NCBI GenBank assembly: GCA_034437895.1
Contig: DAOTTO010000358.1
Span: 8,021 to 72,020 of the forward strand
Reading direction: 5' to 3'
Length of the DNA stretch: 64,000 nucleotides
Source of the DNA: JANRLJ01 sp034437895
GTDB taxonomy: Bacteria > Chloroflexota > Anaerolineae > Aggregatilineales > Phototrophicaceae
Under the pieces are notes generated by a model. That model was given only the letters and a program-made list of their open reading frames with translations. It had not been told where the DNA came from and ran no database searches. Positions 39,301 through 49,163 of this stretch are shown piece after piece; within the stretch, counting starts at the first letter, position 1, and every line of letters starts with the position of its first letter. The position numbers and the translations under genes were made by a program.

Positions 39301-40785
39301 TTAGGGTGCTTGGCGAGACCCACCTGTTGCTAAAGACAGGATACGGAAAAGGGGGCGCTCACGCGGGGTAACAGCCGTATTGATGATGGCATAACCGGTC
39401 ACTTCATCACGCAGAGGGTCTGCTCCTTCTGTGAAGTTCAAGTTCCATAAAAACATCAAACCGACGTAGGGCAGGCTTTGCCCGATTTCAAAAGCGCGAA
39501 TGGCGTAAGATGCCTGATTTTGGGCAGAATTATAGGTCATCCACGTTTCGGGCGCAGCGGCTGGGATACCTTCCCATGTGGCCCATCCGAACTCCGTCAG
39601 CCACATTTTGGCATCGATATCGCCGCTGGCAACCATAATGTTATGATAGGCTTCAATGGTATCGAGGAAGAAGAAACGCGGGTCTTCATCCCACCCTCGA
39701 TCACCGCCGGGGGTGCAGCATCGGGCATCAGGCGCGTTACCCCAGCCATAAGGATGGACACCAATGACGATATCCGCATACTGAGCGAGGCCGGCATTGT
39801 ACATTTGCTGGAAAAATGCTCTATCATCGACGGCACCGGGAACATTGGGGCCAACCGGAGCAAGACCCGCTGTAACAATGGTTAGTGTGGGTGAATAAGC
39901 ACGAATTGCGTCGTGTGCAGCATCAAAAAGCTGCATATAGCCACCGCCGCTGAAAGGCAGTGAACCGCGCCACTCGCGGATGAGGTTCGGCTCATTCCAA
40001 ACTTCGATTGCATCTGTGACTTCGCCAACTTTGGTATTCAGTATCAATGTAAGGAAATCTGCCAAAAGCTGCGGATTATCGGGTGGGCCATCTTCGGTTT
40101 GGTTTGATCTTGCCCAAGCAGGGGCTTTAGCGACACTCAATAAGATATTAAATCCGGGTCGTGCCGCAGACTCCATCTGACGCTCGAATAATTGTAAGCG
40201 CTCGGTATCCTGAGGGCCATTGGGTTGCAAAAATGCCCAATTGACCTGTACCTTAATCCAGCCTACGCCTGTTTCTTGTGCGAGGCTAATGGCTACTTCA
40301 AAATCGACCTGCTCCGACTGTGAGTAAATTTGCAACCCCATCCGAGAATAATCTAGACGGGGGACGGGCGTGGGGGACGGACCCGGTGTTTCAGTCGGAC
40401 CGCCAGGTGTGGGCGTAATGGTCGGGATAGGGACGAGGGTTGTGGTGACGGGTGGCAGTGTTGGCAGCACATAATTCGGATCGGTTACGGGGCCACGGAA
40501 AGTTGCCGTCGGCATAGATGGGTCAGGTGTGTTGCTGGGGGCGGGTGTGTTCGTCTCTGTTGGAATAGTGGGTGTAGGTGAAAGGGTAGGTACGCCTGTT
40601 TCCGTTGATGTTTGGGTGGGTGCCAATGTTGGTACAGCGGTGGCGGTGATTGCGTTAGGATCAAGCGTGGGCGTAACAACAATGACGATAGGCTCTTGGG
40701 TGGTGCAGCCAAACAGGAGCATCATCCCGACTATGACCAAAATAGCTGAAAATTGGGAGTGTTTTATCATTCTCATGAGGGGCAT
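39301..40785 (-). CDS. Secreted lipoprotein with clan-A glycoside-hydrolase-like domain
   Basis: 494 residues. Signal peptide with lipobox (LLFGC). A Thr/Pro-rich linker of about 110 residues leads to a catalytic TIM-barrel-like domain (about 150-490). EVWNEPN fits the acid/base Glu of clan A, and MWLTEFGW fits the nucleophile Glu; both are in the expected order. The nearest described families are GH39/cellulase-like, so it may attack a plant or bacterial polysaccharide, but the substrate is unknown. The first of several close ATG codons is taken as the start without a clear ribosome site. It shares the terminator region with rpoC. Confidence 0.88.
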   Translation of the reverse strand: MPLMRMIKHSQFSAILVIVGMMLLFGCTTQEPIVIVVTPTLDPNAITATAVPTLAPTQTSTETGVPTLSPTPTIPTETNTPAPSNTPDPSMPTATFRGPVTDPNYVLPTLPPVTTTLVPIPTITPTPGGPTETPGPSPTPVPRLDYSRMGLQIYSQSEQVDFEVAISLAQETGVGWIKVQVNWAFLQPNGPQDTERLQLFERQMESAARPGFNILLSVAKAPAWARSNQTEDGPPDNPQLLADFLTLILNTKVGEVTDAIEVWNEPNLIREWRGSLPFSGGGYMQLFDAAHDAIRAYSPTLTIVTAGLAPVGPNVPGAVDDRAFFQQMYNAGLAQYADIVIGVHPYGWGNAPDARCCTPGGDRGWDEDPRFFFLDTIEAYHNIMVASGDIDAKMWLTEFGWATWEGIPAAAPETWMTYNSAQNQASYAIRAFEIGQSLPYVGLMFLWNLNFTEGADPLRDEVTGYAIINTAVTPRERPLFRILSLATGGSRQAP

Positions 40786-40855
40786 ACTACCACAGCCCTG
40801 TAGGATGCGCTACGGCGTTTGATGAGACTTCTTGCGTGATGTTGGTGTATTTCCG

Positions 40856-40864
40856 TGCTATAAT
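40856..40864 (+). promoter_or_regulatory. Extended -10 promoter for gyrA
   Basis: TGcTATAAT, 84 bases before the gyrA start; TTGCGT at 40832 is too far upstream (21-base spacer) to be a good -35. Confidence 0.5.
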
Positions 40865-40948
40865 AGAACATATATTCCCATTTGGTTGGTTGACATCATT
40901 TTGTTCACGCCCTAGAATGAGGCGAGTTCTTATTTCCGAGGAAAATTT

Positions 40949-43447
40949 ATGAATATTGGTGATATTCAACAGGTGAACATCGAGCAAGAGATGCGCGATG
41001 CTTATCTGGATTATGCGATGAGTGTTATTGTGGCGCGGGCGCTGCCGGATGCGCGTGATGGGCTAAAGCCGGTTCATCGCCGCATTCTTTATGCAATGTA
41101 TGATATGGGGCTGCGTGCTGATACTGCTTATAAAAAGAGCGCACGTATTGTCGGTGAGGTGCTGGGTAAATATCATCCGCATGGCGATGCAGCAGTCTAT
41201 GAATCGATGGTACGTCTAGCGCAAGATTTTTCGCTGCGATATATGCTGGTGGCAGGGCAGGGCAACTTCGGCAGCATTGACGGTGACGGCGCGGCTGCCA
41301 TGCGCTATACCGAGGCACGGATGGCAGAAATTGGCGAGGAACTCCTCGTCGATATTGGGAAGGATACCGTCGATTTTACTGATAATTTCGACGGCAGTTT
41401 GCAAGAGCCGAGTGTGCTGCCTTCCAGCTTTCCGAATTTACTCGTAAATGGGTCGTCTGGGATTGCGGTGGGCATGTCTACCAGTATTCCGCCGCATAAT
41501 CTGAATGAGATTTGCGACGCGCTGGTTTATATGCTGAAAAACTGGGAAACGCTGGACGATATTGGTGTTCAGGAACTCATGAAGTTCGTGAAGGGGCCAG
41601 ATTTCCCGACTGGTGGGCTGGTCTATCGCCATCAAGATGGCGGAGAGGGCGAAGATACCCTTGTTACGGCCTATGCGACGGGGCAAGGGAAGATTATCGT
41701 CCGCGCCAAAGCCCACATTGAAGACATGGGGCGGGGCAAAGCACGAATCATCATCAGCGAAATGCCGTATCAGGTCAACAAAACGACCTTAATCGAGCGT
41801 ATTGCGACGGTGGTGCGTGAAGGCAAAATCGAAGGCATTGCTGATCTGCGCGATGAATCTGACCGTCAAGGGATGCGTTTGGTGGTTGAACTTCAGCGCG
41901 GCGCGGAACCTACTCCGGTGCTAGCGGCATTGTTTAAACTTACGCCATTGCAGGATACATTCAGCATTCGTATTTTGGCGTTAGTAGAAAATCAACCGCG
42001 TTTATTGAGCCTAAAACAAGCGCTGCGGGTTTATCTCGATCATCGGCTTGTCATCGTCCAGCGCCGCAGTGAATATGATCTGGCACGGGCTAAGGAACGC
42101 GCTCATATCCTTGAAGGTTTGCTTAAGGCGTTGGATCACTTGGATGAAGTCATCCGCATTATTCGTGCTTCACAAACGACTGAGGCCGCCCGCGATAATT
42201 TGATGAGTGCCTTTAGCTTGAGCGAAATTCAATCGCAGGCGATTCTTGATATGCAGCTACGCCGTCTCGCTGCATTAGAGCGTAAAAAGATACAGGACGA
42301 ATACGATGAGAAAATCAAGCTGATCGTATATTTTGAAGGACTGCTGCAAAGCCCTGAGAAGATGCGTAGCGTGATTTCTGAAGAGCTGAGTGTCATCAAA
42401 TCCGCTTATGGTGATAAACGCCGCACCGTGATTGTGGATGGTACCGCCAGCAGTGCGCGGGTGGAAGATTTGCTGATGCCAGAAGAAAAGACATGGATTA
42501 CGTTGACGACCAGCGGCAAGTTAGCCCGTACTATGACGGATGCTGCGCCAAAAGTCACGAGTGCTGCTAAAGAGCCGCCACGTTTTATCCTAGAAGGTTC
42601 GACGGCGCATATCCTTTATCTGTTCAGTCGTAAGGGGGAATGTGCCACGATTCCGGTTCAATCGCTTCCGCAAGTTGAAGAGCCTACCGAAGGCGCACCG
42701 TTTAATGATTTATGTCCTTTTAGCAGCAAGGAAGAAATTGTTACGGTATTGAGCCTGCCGGGAGATTTAGAAACCGGCTATTTATTCTTTGCCAGCGAAG
42801 GGGGGCAAGTGAAGCGCATCCGCTGCCAAGATTTGCCGGGGATGTCTTCTAACGCTTTTGCTGTGATGAATGTTGGCGATGATCGTCTTTCGTTTGTCTT
42901 CTCAACGGACGGTGAGCGTGAAATTCTGCTCACCACTGACCAAGCCCAATCAATCCGCTTTAAAGAGAATGAAGTGCGTCCGACGGGTTTGCCTGCTGGT
43001 GGGATGCGTGGGATTAAGCTGCTTGGTGAAAAAGATAAGGTTGTTGGCGCAAATATTGTGGTGGATGGCGCTTATGTCTGGACGATCACTGACGATGGGA
43101 TTGCTAAGATTTCCGAAATGAATGAGTATCCCACGCAGGGACGCGCTGGCGGGGGGGTCATTACGATGCGGCTCGGCAAGACCAGCAAGGCTGTTGCAGC
43201 GACAGCGGTGGGAAGCGCGAATGATACTGTCATTATTTTGAGCAACAAAGATAAAGCAAAACCGACCAAAATTGGGGCAGCACCAGTGGTGAAGCGCGGA
43301 AGGGCGGGCGGCTCTGAAATCTTTAAACCAACCCGCCAGAACGAAGCGATTGCAGGCGTGGTGATGTATCAGGAGCGTTATTCTGCGCCCGATTTACTTC
43401 CCGAATCTATTCAAACACTGGTTGAGCCGGAGACAGAAGCCTCCTAA
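40949..43447 (+). CDS. gyrA: DNA gyrase subunit A
   Basis: 832 residues. GyrA breaks and rejoins DNA in negative supercoiling. The winged-helix and tower domains occupy 1-500; the catalytic Tyr is Tyr120 in [10 protein letters not shown]. The C-terminal beta-pinwheel shows six repeats. The GyrA box, needed for DNA wrapping, is degenerate: [12 protein letters not shown]. In the quinolone region [10 protein letters not shown], the positions of E. coli Ser83 and Asp87 are Ala81 and Glu85. gyrB is not in the window. GAGGAAAA lies before the ATG. ParC is an alternative, but the box position and pinwheel favour GyrA. Confidence 0.93.
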   Translation: MNIGDIQQVNIEQEMRDAYLDYAMSVIVARALPDARDGLKPVHRRILYAMYDMGLRADTAYKKSARIVGEVLGKYHPHGDAAVYESMVRLAQDFSLRYMLVAGQGNFGSIDGDGAAAMRYTEARMAEIGEELLVDIGKDTVDFTDNFDGSLQEPSVLPSSFPNLLVNGSSGIAVGMSTSIPPHNLNEICDALVYMLKNWETLDDIGVQELMKFVKGPDFPTGGLVYRHQDGGEGEDTLVTAYATGQGKIIVRAKAHIEDMGRGKARIIISEMPYQVNKTTLIERIATVVREGKIEGIADLRDESDRQGMRLVVELQRGAEPTPVLAALFKLTPLQDTFSIRILALVENQPRLLSLKQALRVYLDHRLVIVQRRSEYDLARAKERAHILEGLLKALDHLDEVIRIIRASQTTEAARDNLMSAFSLSEIQSQAILDMQLRRLAALERKKIQDEYDEKIKLIVYFEGLLQSPEKMRSVISEELSVIKSAYGDKRRTVIVDGTASSARVEDLLMPEEKTWITLTTSGKLARTMTDAAPKVTSAAKEPPRFILEGSTAHILYLFSRKGECATIPVQSLPQVEEPTEGAPFNDLCPFSSKEEIVTVLSLPGDLETGYLFFASEGGQVKRIRCQDLPGMSSNAFAVMNVGDDRLSFVFSTDGEREILLTTDQAQSIRFKENEVRPTGLPAGGMRGIKLLGEKDKVVGANIVVDGAYVWTITDDGIAKISEMNEYPTQGRAGGGVITMRLGKTSKAVAATAVGSANDTVIILSNKDKAKPTKIGAAPVVKRGRAGGSEIFKPTRQNEAIAGVVMYQERYSAPDLLPESIQTLVEPETEAS

Positions 43448-43456
43448 TTGTTAAGG

Positions 43457-43492
43457 CGGGAGGACGACCCATCATCGCTCCTCCCGTTATAG
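43457..43492 (+). terminator. Terminator of gyrA
   Basis: CGGGAGGA (43457-43464) pairs perfectly with TCCTCCCG (43479-43486), 14-base loop, short weak TTAT tail. Convergent with the BTAD gene. Confidence 0.6.
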
Positions 43493-43630
43493 CTTAAATC
43501 ATAGGACTTACGCAGGTGAGCAAGTTTTGAGTTAAAAGTTGTTGGTCTGTGGGCCTTTGTAAGGACAAAGAGTTTCCCTTACAGTTGGTTTTAACTAAAA
43601 ACTAATTACTCTGAACTCCGCAACTTCTAA

Positions 43631-44821
43631 TCAAAGGGAATGTTCGAGTTCGCGGCGAATCGTGGCTGCCATTTCTTGTAATTGTGCATCTGGAAAAATT
43701 CCTGGCTCACTGCTTAGTTCTGCTGAAAGCTGCGCGTAAACTGCCAGCGCGTCGTCGTGCATATTGAGTTCGTGGTAGAGGCGCATAATGTTGGAGACTA
43801 ACTCTCCGCGCTGACGATTGATAGCCGCCGCCTGCAAATATAAGCCAAGCGCGTGCGGTTTATCGCCTAATTCCTCTTTTGTTTTGGCTAAGGCTGCTAA
43901 GGCTTCTCCGTAATTTTGTGCCAATTCCATTCGGCGACGTTTTGTCCAATCGGCCTCTGTTGCACTTAAATAAGGGCCTTGATAGAGGGTAGTGGCGCGT
44001 GTTAATAGAGAGGCCGATTCTTCCAAAGGCGCGATGGCACTGTTGTTGACCATTTCTGTGAATAAAATAACATCATAACTCAGCCTAATATCGGGAGAGA
44101 TGCGGTAAAAACCTGACCAATAGGTGGTTAAATCAATCCCAAGAACTTCGCTGATTTTACGTTTGGTAACATGAAACACGTTGGTGGCCTCGCGCACAGG
44201 CAGATTAGGCCAGAAGGTTTCAAAAATCTCGTTGCGTGTCGCCATGCCACGATCTACAAGATAGAAAAAGAGTGAACGCGGCAGTACACCATCCCAATTA
44301 TCGACACTCTGCCCATTGAGCAAAACTCGGCCTTCGCCAAAAGCCCGAACTTCGAGTAAGGATGCTGCCTCGTCACGGCGGGCATAATCCCACAACATGA
44401 TCGGCTCGTCATCGGGGATAAAGGCGGTTTGATGACGTAATTCCTCATTCTCTAACACACACTGGGGCATTTCTCGGCTGAAAAGGATAATTCGTCCACT
44501 ACCTACTTCATGGACGATTTGTTCGAGGAAAAAATCAAGCTCGTCTGGCAAGGCGCGATCACATTCGTCAAGGATGACGACGCTGGATTTAGGCAAAGCG
44601 GCGCTGCCGTTTTGGGTAGAAATCGCTTGTTCAAGCTGTTCACGGAGCTGAGTCCGATTGAGCTTTGCGCCACTAAAGCGTGTATAAATGGCTTGGTCGT
44701 CTAAAAATACACCCAAGACCACATGCTGTTCAGCATAATTTGGATGCACAACAACAAGCCGAATTTTGGAGTCTAACGCTTGTAGCTGTTGGATGACAAG
44801 CTCTCGTAAGTGATTGAACAT
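43631..44821 (-). CDS. BTAD-type transcriptional regulator with degenerate N-terminal NTPase-like region
   Basis: 396 residues from the ATG at 44821, which has GGAG 8 bases upstream (the frame is open to 44866). Residues 1-165 resemble the start of STAND/MalT-type ATPases: VVILDECDRALP looks like a Walker B strand, but the region where Walker A should be reads VVVHPNYAEQHVV, with no GKT/S. Then an OmpR-like winged helix (about 170-255; MATRNEIFETFWPNLP) and a helical BTAD/TPR domain (about 260-395). It probably regulates transcription; targets unknown. Convergent with gyrA. Confidence 0.85.
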   Translation of the reverse strand: MFNHLRELVIQQLQALDSKIRLVVVHPNYAEQHVVLGVFLDDQAIYTRFSGAKLNRTQLREQLEQAISTQNGSAALPKSSVVILDECDRALPDELDFFLEQIVHEVGSGRIILFSREMPQCVLENEELRHQTAFIPDDEPIMLWDYARRDEAASLLEVRAFGEGRVLLNGQSVDNWDGVLPRSLFFYLVDRGMATRNEIFETFWPNLPVREATNVFHVTKRKISEVLGIDLTTYWSGFYRISPDIRLSYDVILFTEMVNNSAIAPLEESASLLTRATTLYQGPYLSATEADWTKRRRMELAQNYGEALAALAKTKEELGDKPHALGLYLQAAAINRQRGELVSNIMRLYHELNMHDDALAVYAQLSAELSSEPGIFPDAQLQEMAATIRRELEHSL

Positions 44822-44973
44822 AACGCATTCTCCGATTTTAGTGGTACGTTTGACTGTAAAACACAAGACGAGGCTTTATATACACATGATCTTAAGAAGA
44901 TAAGACCTGTATTCATAATAAGGCACTTCTGAATCTTTGGCAACCACTTACAATTTAGATTCTAGGTCGCTTT

Positions 44974-47199
44974 TTACGCTGAATTACAGCGATAGGCTTC
45001 TCGTACACTGCGAATTGTTTCGATTTTGGAAAGGACACGAGTCAACTGCTGATTATTGCCAATTTCCATGGTGATATGGAGGGTGGCGATCTCTTGCCGG
45101 GTGGAAACGCGCACTTCGGAGATATTGACTTTTTCATCGGCGATGATGGTACTAATATCGCGGATCAGCCCCTCTCGATCATAAGCGATAATTTCCACTG
45201 GGACGGAATAGCGGCGTTCAGGGTTAATCCCGCCCCAAGAAACGTCAATCAGTCGCTCTGGCTCGCTTAAAGAAAGCATATTAGAACAATCCCGGCGATG
45301 GACGGTTACACCGCGTCCGCGTGTGACATAGCCTACAATTTCGTCTCCCGGCATCGGGCTGCAACATTTCGCCATACTGACGAGCAAGCCGCCTGTCCCT
45401 AAAATCGTCACACCGTTGCCATTGGGGTCATCTTGAACAGATGGTCCGGTACGGGGTTTGACCTTAAGGAAGGAGTTGGAATCCTTCAGGCGCTGTTTTT
45501 CGCGTTCCTCGTCTAATACCTTGTGGGAGATTTGTGCGCCGTTAATGTCGCCTGCGCCGACTGACGCAAGGAAATCTTCAACCTTTGCAATATCAAAAAG
45601 ATTGGCGACGGCCTCAAACGACATGCTATCCAATACACCCATGCGCTTAAGTTCGCGTTCCAGCACTTCGCGCCCTAGCACGATATGTTTGTCACGATTC
45701 AATTTGCGGAAGTAATAGCGGATTTTATCACGCGCCCGCGCCGTATTAACGTAGCCTAGATCAGTATTCAACCAGTCCATACTAGGGCCGCCACGTTTAG
45801 ACGTGAGGATTTCTATTTGGTCGCCTGTTTTGAGTTGATGATCGAGGCTGACGAGCCGACCATGAACTTTTGCGCCCCGGCACCGATGCCCGATTTCGGT
45901 GTGGACATGATAGGCAAAGTCGATAGGCGTAGCGCCCACAGGCAGATCAATAATATCGCCGTGCGGGGTATAGGCGTAAACGCGATCTTGGAAAACTTCA
46001 CTTTTCATCGTGTCAAGGAAGGTTTCGGGGTCGGCGTTTACGTCGGGGCCAAATTCCATCAAGCGGCGCAGATAACTTAAGCGCTCGGCAAATTTTTCGT
46101 CATGCTGGCGATTACCTTCTTTGTAGCGCCAATGGGCGGCGACCCCATATTCAGAGTGTTCGTGCATCTCCCATGTGCGAATTTGCACTTCTACCGTTTT
46201 GCCGTTTTTGTCGATGACGGCGGTATGCAGACTTTGATAAAAATTATCCTTGGGCGCGGCGATGTAATCATCAAATTCTTGCATGATGGGTCGCCATAGG
46301 CTGTGGACAATACCCAGCGAGAGGTAGCACTGTGGAATGGTGTCGCAGATGACGCGGATGGCACGGATATCATAAATTTCACTAAAAGGCAGCCCTTTGC
46401 GTTGCATCTTTTTGTAGATGCTATAGATGTGCTTAGGTCGCCAGCTAATGGCGGCGTTTTCGATGCCGTGCTTGACGAGTTCGGCGCGAAGGGTATCCGC
46501 GACATTTTTCATGTAGGTTTCACGGTCAATGCGGCGTTCTTCAAGGTTATTGGCGATAGATTTATAGGCATCTGGTTCGAGGTAACGGAACGAGAGGTCT
46601 TCCAGTTCCCACTTAATTTGCCAGATTCCCAGCCGATTGGCTAAGGGAGCGAAAATATCCATCGTCTCTTTGGCGATGATTTTTTGCTTATGAGCGGGCA
46701 TATAGCCGAGTGTCCGCATGTTGTGGAGGCGATCCGCCAGTTTGATAAGGACGGTGCGAACATCATCCCCCATCGTGAGCAGCATTTTGCGGATATATTC
46801 CAGTTCGCGGTTGGTGTCACGAGGGCGTTTGCCTGTTTGGTCTTTTTCAACATTGATCGGCAGTTTTTTGAGTTTGGTTACGCCGTCGATCATCCGTGCG
46901 ATACTTTTGCCGAATTCACGCTCAATGTCGTCAATCGTCACGTCAGTATCTTCTACAATATCGTGCATCAGGGCGGCAGAAATCGCTTCCGCATCTAGTT
47001 TCATATCGGCTAAAATGCTGGCAACAGCGAAGCAGTGGGTGAAATAGGGTTCGCCCGATTTACGGATTTGTCCGGCGTGGGCAATTTCGGCACGTTGATA
47101 GGCGCGTTCTATGAGGGCGCGGTCATTTTGGTTGAGGTCGGTTAGCGTAGTCAGCAGCGAATTTAGATCCGTCGCAGTGGATATAACGGTTGGAGGCAT
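44974..47199 (-). CDS. relA: Bifunctional (p)ppGpp synthetase/hydrolase
   Basis: 741 residues, full RelA/SpoT length. Domains: HD hydrolase (about 30-195; HDIVEDT intact, so hydrolysis is likely), synthetase (about 230-360; WRPKHIYSIYKKMQRKG, YDIRAIRVI, NFYQSLHT), TGS (about 405-465; VYAYTPHGDIIDLP), helical and zinc-finger-like region (MAKCCSPMPGDEI) and C-terminal ACT (about 665-741). It sets the stringent-response alarmone level. The start has GGGGTG upstream. It is divergent from moeA. TATAAT on the minus strand at 47244-47249 may be its -10. Confidence 0.96.
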   Translation of the reverse strand: MPPTVISTATDLNSLLTTLTDLNQNDRALIERAYQRAEIAHAGQIRKSGEPYFTHCFAVASILADMKLDAEAISAALMHDIVEDTDVTIDDIEREFGKSIARMIDGVTKLKKLPINVEKDQTGKRPRDTNRELEYIRKMLLTMGDDVRTVLIKLADRLHNMRTLGYMPAHKQKIIAKETMDIFAPLANRLGIWQIKWELEDLSFRYLEPDAYKSIANNLEERRIDRETYMKNVADTLRAELVKHGIENAAISWRPKHIYSIYKKMQRKGLPFSEIYDIRAIRVICDTIPQCYLSLGIVHSLWRPIMQEFDDYIAAPKDNFYQSLHTAVIDKNGKTVEVQIRTWEMHEHSEYGVAAHWRYKEGNRQHDEKFAERLSYLRRLMEFGPDVNADPETFLDTMKSEVFQDRVYAYTPHGDIIDLPVGATPIDFAYHVHTEIGHRCRGAKVHGRLVSLDHQLKTGDQIEILTSKRGGPSMDWLNTDLGYVNTARARDKIRYYFRKLNRDKHIVLGREVLERELKRMGVLDSMSFEAVANLFDIAKVEDFLASVGAGDINGAQISHKVLDEEREKQRLKDSNSFLKVKPRTGPSVQDDPNGNGVTILGTGGLLVSMAKCCSPMPGDEIVGYVTRGRGVTVHRRDCSNMLSLSEPERLIDVSWGGINPERRYSVPVEIIAYDREGLIRDISTIIADEKVNISEVRVSTRQEIATLHITMEIGNNQQLTRVLSKIETIRSVREAYRCNSA

Positions 47200-47331
47200 A
47201 GTTTACACCCCGGAAATCCAGATTTTTAAGACGTTAATCAATGATTATAGCGTACATTCGGCCTTTTCATCCAAAAGACATAACGGCACAATAGATATTT
47301 AACGGACTTCTTATAGTCGGAGGGCAAAACA

Positions 47332-48561
47332 TTGACCGACTTATTAAATGTTGATACAGCGCTTGAACGTATTTTAGCGCAAATTGAACAAGTAGGTGCT
47401 GAAGAGGTAGATTTTAGTGAAGCGTTGGGGCGTGTGTTGGCGGTGGATGTTTATGCCAACCTCAATTTGCCGCCGTTTGCCAATTCTAGTATGGACGGAT
47501 ATGCGGTACGTGCAGCCGATATTGTCAGTACTCCGGTTGTATTGACGGTTGGGATGGACATCACAGCGGGCAAAGTGGCGGAGCGTGGCTTAGAATCTGG
47601 TGAAGCTGCTCGTATCATGACGGGTGCGCCGATGCCGGAGGGTGCGGATGCTGTTGTCCCGGTTGAAGATACCGATGGAAAATGGGATAGCCAAGGAGAA
47701 ACACCTGCCTCAGAACAAGTCACCATCCAAAAGAGCGTACAAGCTGGTGCTTATGTGCGCTCTATCGGGGAGGACATTACCGAAGGACAACTTATCCTCA
47801 CTGCTGGTACTTTGTTACGTCCACAGGAAATCGGTGTCCTTGTGGGTTTGGGAGAAGCAAAAGTTAAGGTCATCCGCAGACCTCGTGTCGTGATTTTATC
47901 GACGGGCGATGAGCTTTTGGGCGTGGGTGAGCCACTTGTCCCTGGTAAAATTCACGATATGAACAGCTATGTGCTGGCGGGGTTGGTCACAGAGTATGGT
48001 GGTCATGCGCTTCGCTTGCCGATTGCGCGGGATACACTGGATGAAATCCGTACCTTGTTTAAGACGGCACTCATGCAGCAACCGGATATGATAATTAGTT
48101 CGGCGGGTGTCTCTGTCGGTGCGGCGGATTTTATTCGCACGGTTCTGGCAGAATCCGGGGAAGTCGATTTTTGGCGGATTAATTTGCGCCCTGGTAAACC
48201 GTTGGCCTTCGGGCAGGTGCAGGGGATTCCGTTTTTTGGGCTGCCGGGTAATCCTGTTTCGGCGATGGTGACATTTGATGTGTTAGTGCGTCCAGCTTTG
48301 CTTAAACAGGGTGGTCGCAACCAAGACTGGTCAATCGCTGAGGCTATTCTCACCCACGATCTGCAATCTGACGGACGACGAAGCTATATCCGGGTAAAGC
48401 TAGAAAGCAAAGAGGGCAAACTTTATGCGACGAGTACAGGTACGCAAAGTTCCGGCGCGTTAACATCGATGGTGATGGCGGATGGGTTATTGATTATCCC
48501 AGAAGACCTCATTGATGTTAAAGCGGGTATAGCCCTGTCGGTTCGTCTGCTGCATAAGTGA
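47332..48561 (+). CDS. moeA: Molybdopterin molybdotransferase
   Basis: 409 residues from a TTG, supported by GGAGGG about 7 bases upstream and the typical start of the protein. MoeA inserts molybdate into adenylated molybdopterin. Motifs: NSSMDGYAVR, MTGAPMPEGADAVVPVED, the MoCF fold (STGDELL, SSAGVSVG) and GLPGNPVSA. Four domains as usual. moaC and the moaDE fusion are about 3 kb downstream, so the cofactor genes cluster loosely. The VKOR gene follows after 80 bases with its own GAGGAG site. Confidence 0.96.
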   Translation: MTDLLNVDTALERILAQIEQVGAEEVDFSEALGRVLAVDVYANLNLPPFANSSMDGYAVRAADIVSTPVVLTVGMDITAGKVAERGLESGEAARIMTGAPMPEGADAVVPVEDTDGKWDSQGETPASEQVTIQKSVQAGAYVRSIGEDITEGQLILTAGTLLRPQEIGVLVGLGEAKVKVIRRPRVVILSTGDELLGVGEPLVPGKIHDMNSYVLAGLVTEYGGHALRLPIARDTLDEIRTLFKTALMQQPDMIISSAGVSVGAADFIRTVLAESGEVDFWRINLRPGKPLAFGQVQGIPFFGLPGNPVSAMVTFDVLVRPALLKQGGRNQDWSIAEAILTHDLQSDGRRSYIRVKLESKEGKLYATSTGTQSSGALTSMVMADGLLIIPEDLIDVKAGIALSVRLLHK

Positions 48562-48641
48562 AGCGCAACAAGATAAGTTTTAAGACGAGTCGTTTTCACT
48601 CGTTAACGGGTATACGTTAGTCAATAGAGGAGCATGGGATT

Positions 48642-49157
48642 ATGTCTGTCAAACAAGCGGAACAAACGGTGGGTAGCGTCGAAGGAGCGCAACCGCGCTT
48701 TCAGCTTTCGCTGCGGCTCATCAGTATCCTATTGGTGATTTTTGGATTAGGCATCAGTGGCTATCTCAGCTATGTAAAGCTGACTGATGTGCCGATGGTA
48801 TGTAGCGCAAATGGCGCATTTGACTGCGGCGCGGTGCAGGGCAGTGTTTACTCTGAATTGGGTGGTATTCCGATTGCGTGGATGGGTTTCGCTGTCAATA
48901 TTCTGATGCTTACTATTTTGCTTTTAGAGCCGCGTGTTGAATTTTTGCGGCAAAGTGGTAATGGGGTCATGCTACTTTTTGGGATCGTACTATTTGCGGC
49001 ATTGTATTCTGTTTATCTGATTTATATTCAAGGTGTAGTGCTGCAAGCATGGTGTATGTGGTGTTTAATGCACGAGGCTTATATTTTTATCTTGTTTGGC
49101 GTGACATTGTGGCGTGTAATCGTGATTCTCTCCAAAACAGAGGTAGAAGCGCACTAA
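48642..49157 (+). CDS. Vitamin K epoxide reductase family membrane protein
   Basis: 171 residues, four membrane helices (about 25-45, 75-95, 105-125 and 130-155). The VKOR cysteines are present: the loop pair in VPMVCSANG and FDCGAVQG, and the CxxC at the quinone site in WCMWCLMHE. Bacterial VKOR reoxidises DsbA-like proteins and passes electrons to quinones, forming disulfides outside the membrane. Unlike many homologues it lacks a fused thioredoxin domain, so a separate partner must exist outside the window. Convergent with the methyltransferase gene, 6 bases apart. Confidence 0.93.
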   Translation: MSVKQAEQTVGSVEGAQPRFQLSLRLISILLVIFGLGISGYLSYVKLTDVPMVCSANGAFDCGAVQGSVYSELGGIPIAWMGFAVNILMLTILLLEPRVEFLRQSGNGVMLLFGIVLFAALYSVYLIYIQGVVLQAWCMWCLMHEAYIFILFGVTLWRVIVILSKTEVEAH

Positions 49158-49163
49158 AACACC

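Noticed and set aside
43500..43625. Possible transposon end (ACTTACGCA at 43506) downstream of gyrA
   Set aside because: A similar short string is frequent in cyanobacterial repeats, but here no paired end, target duplication or transposase is visible.
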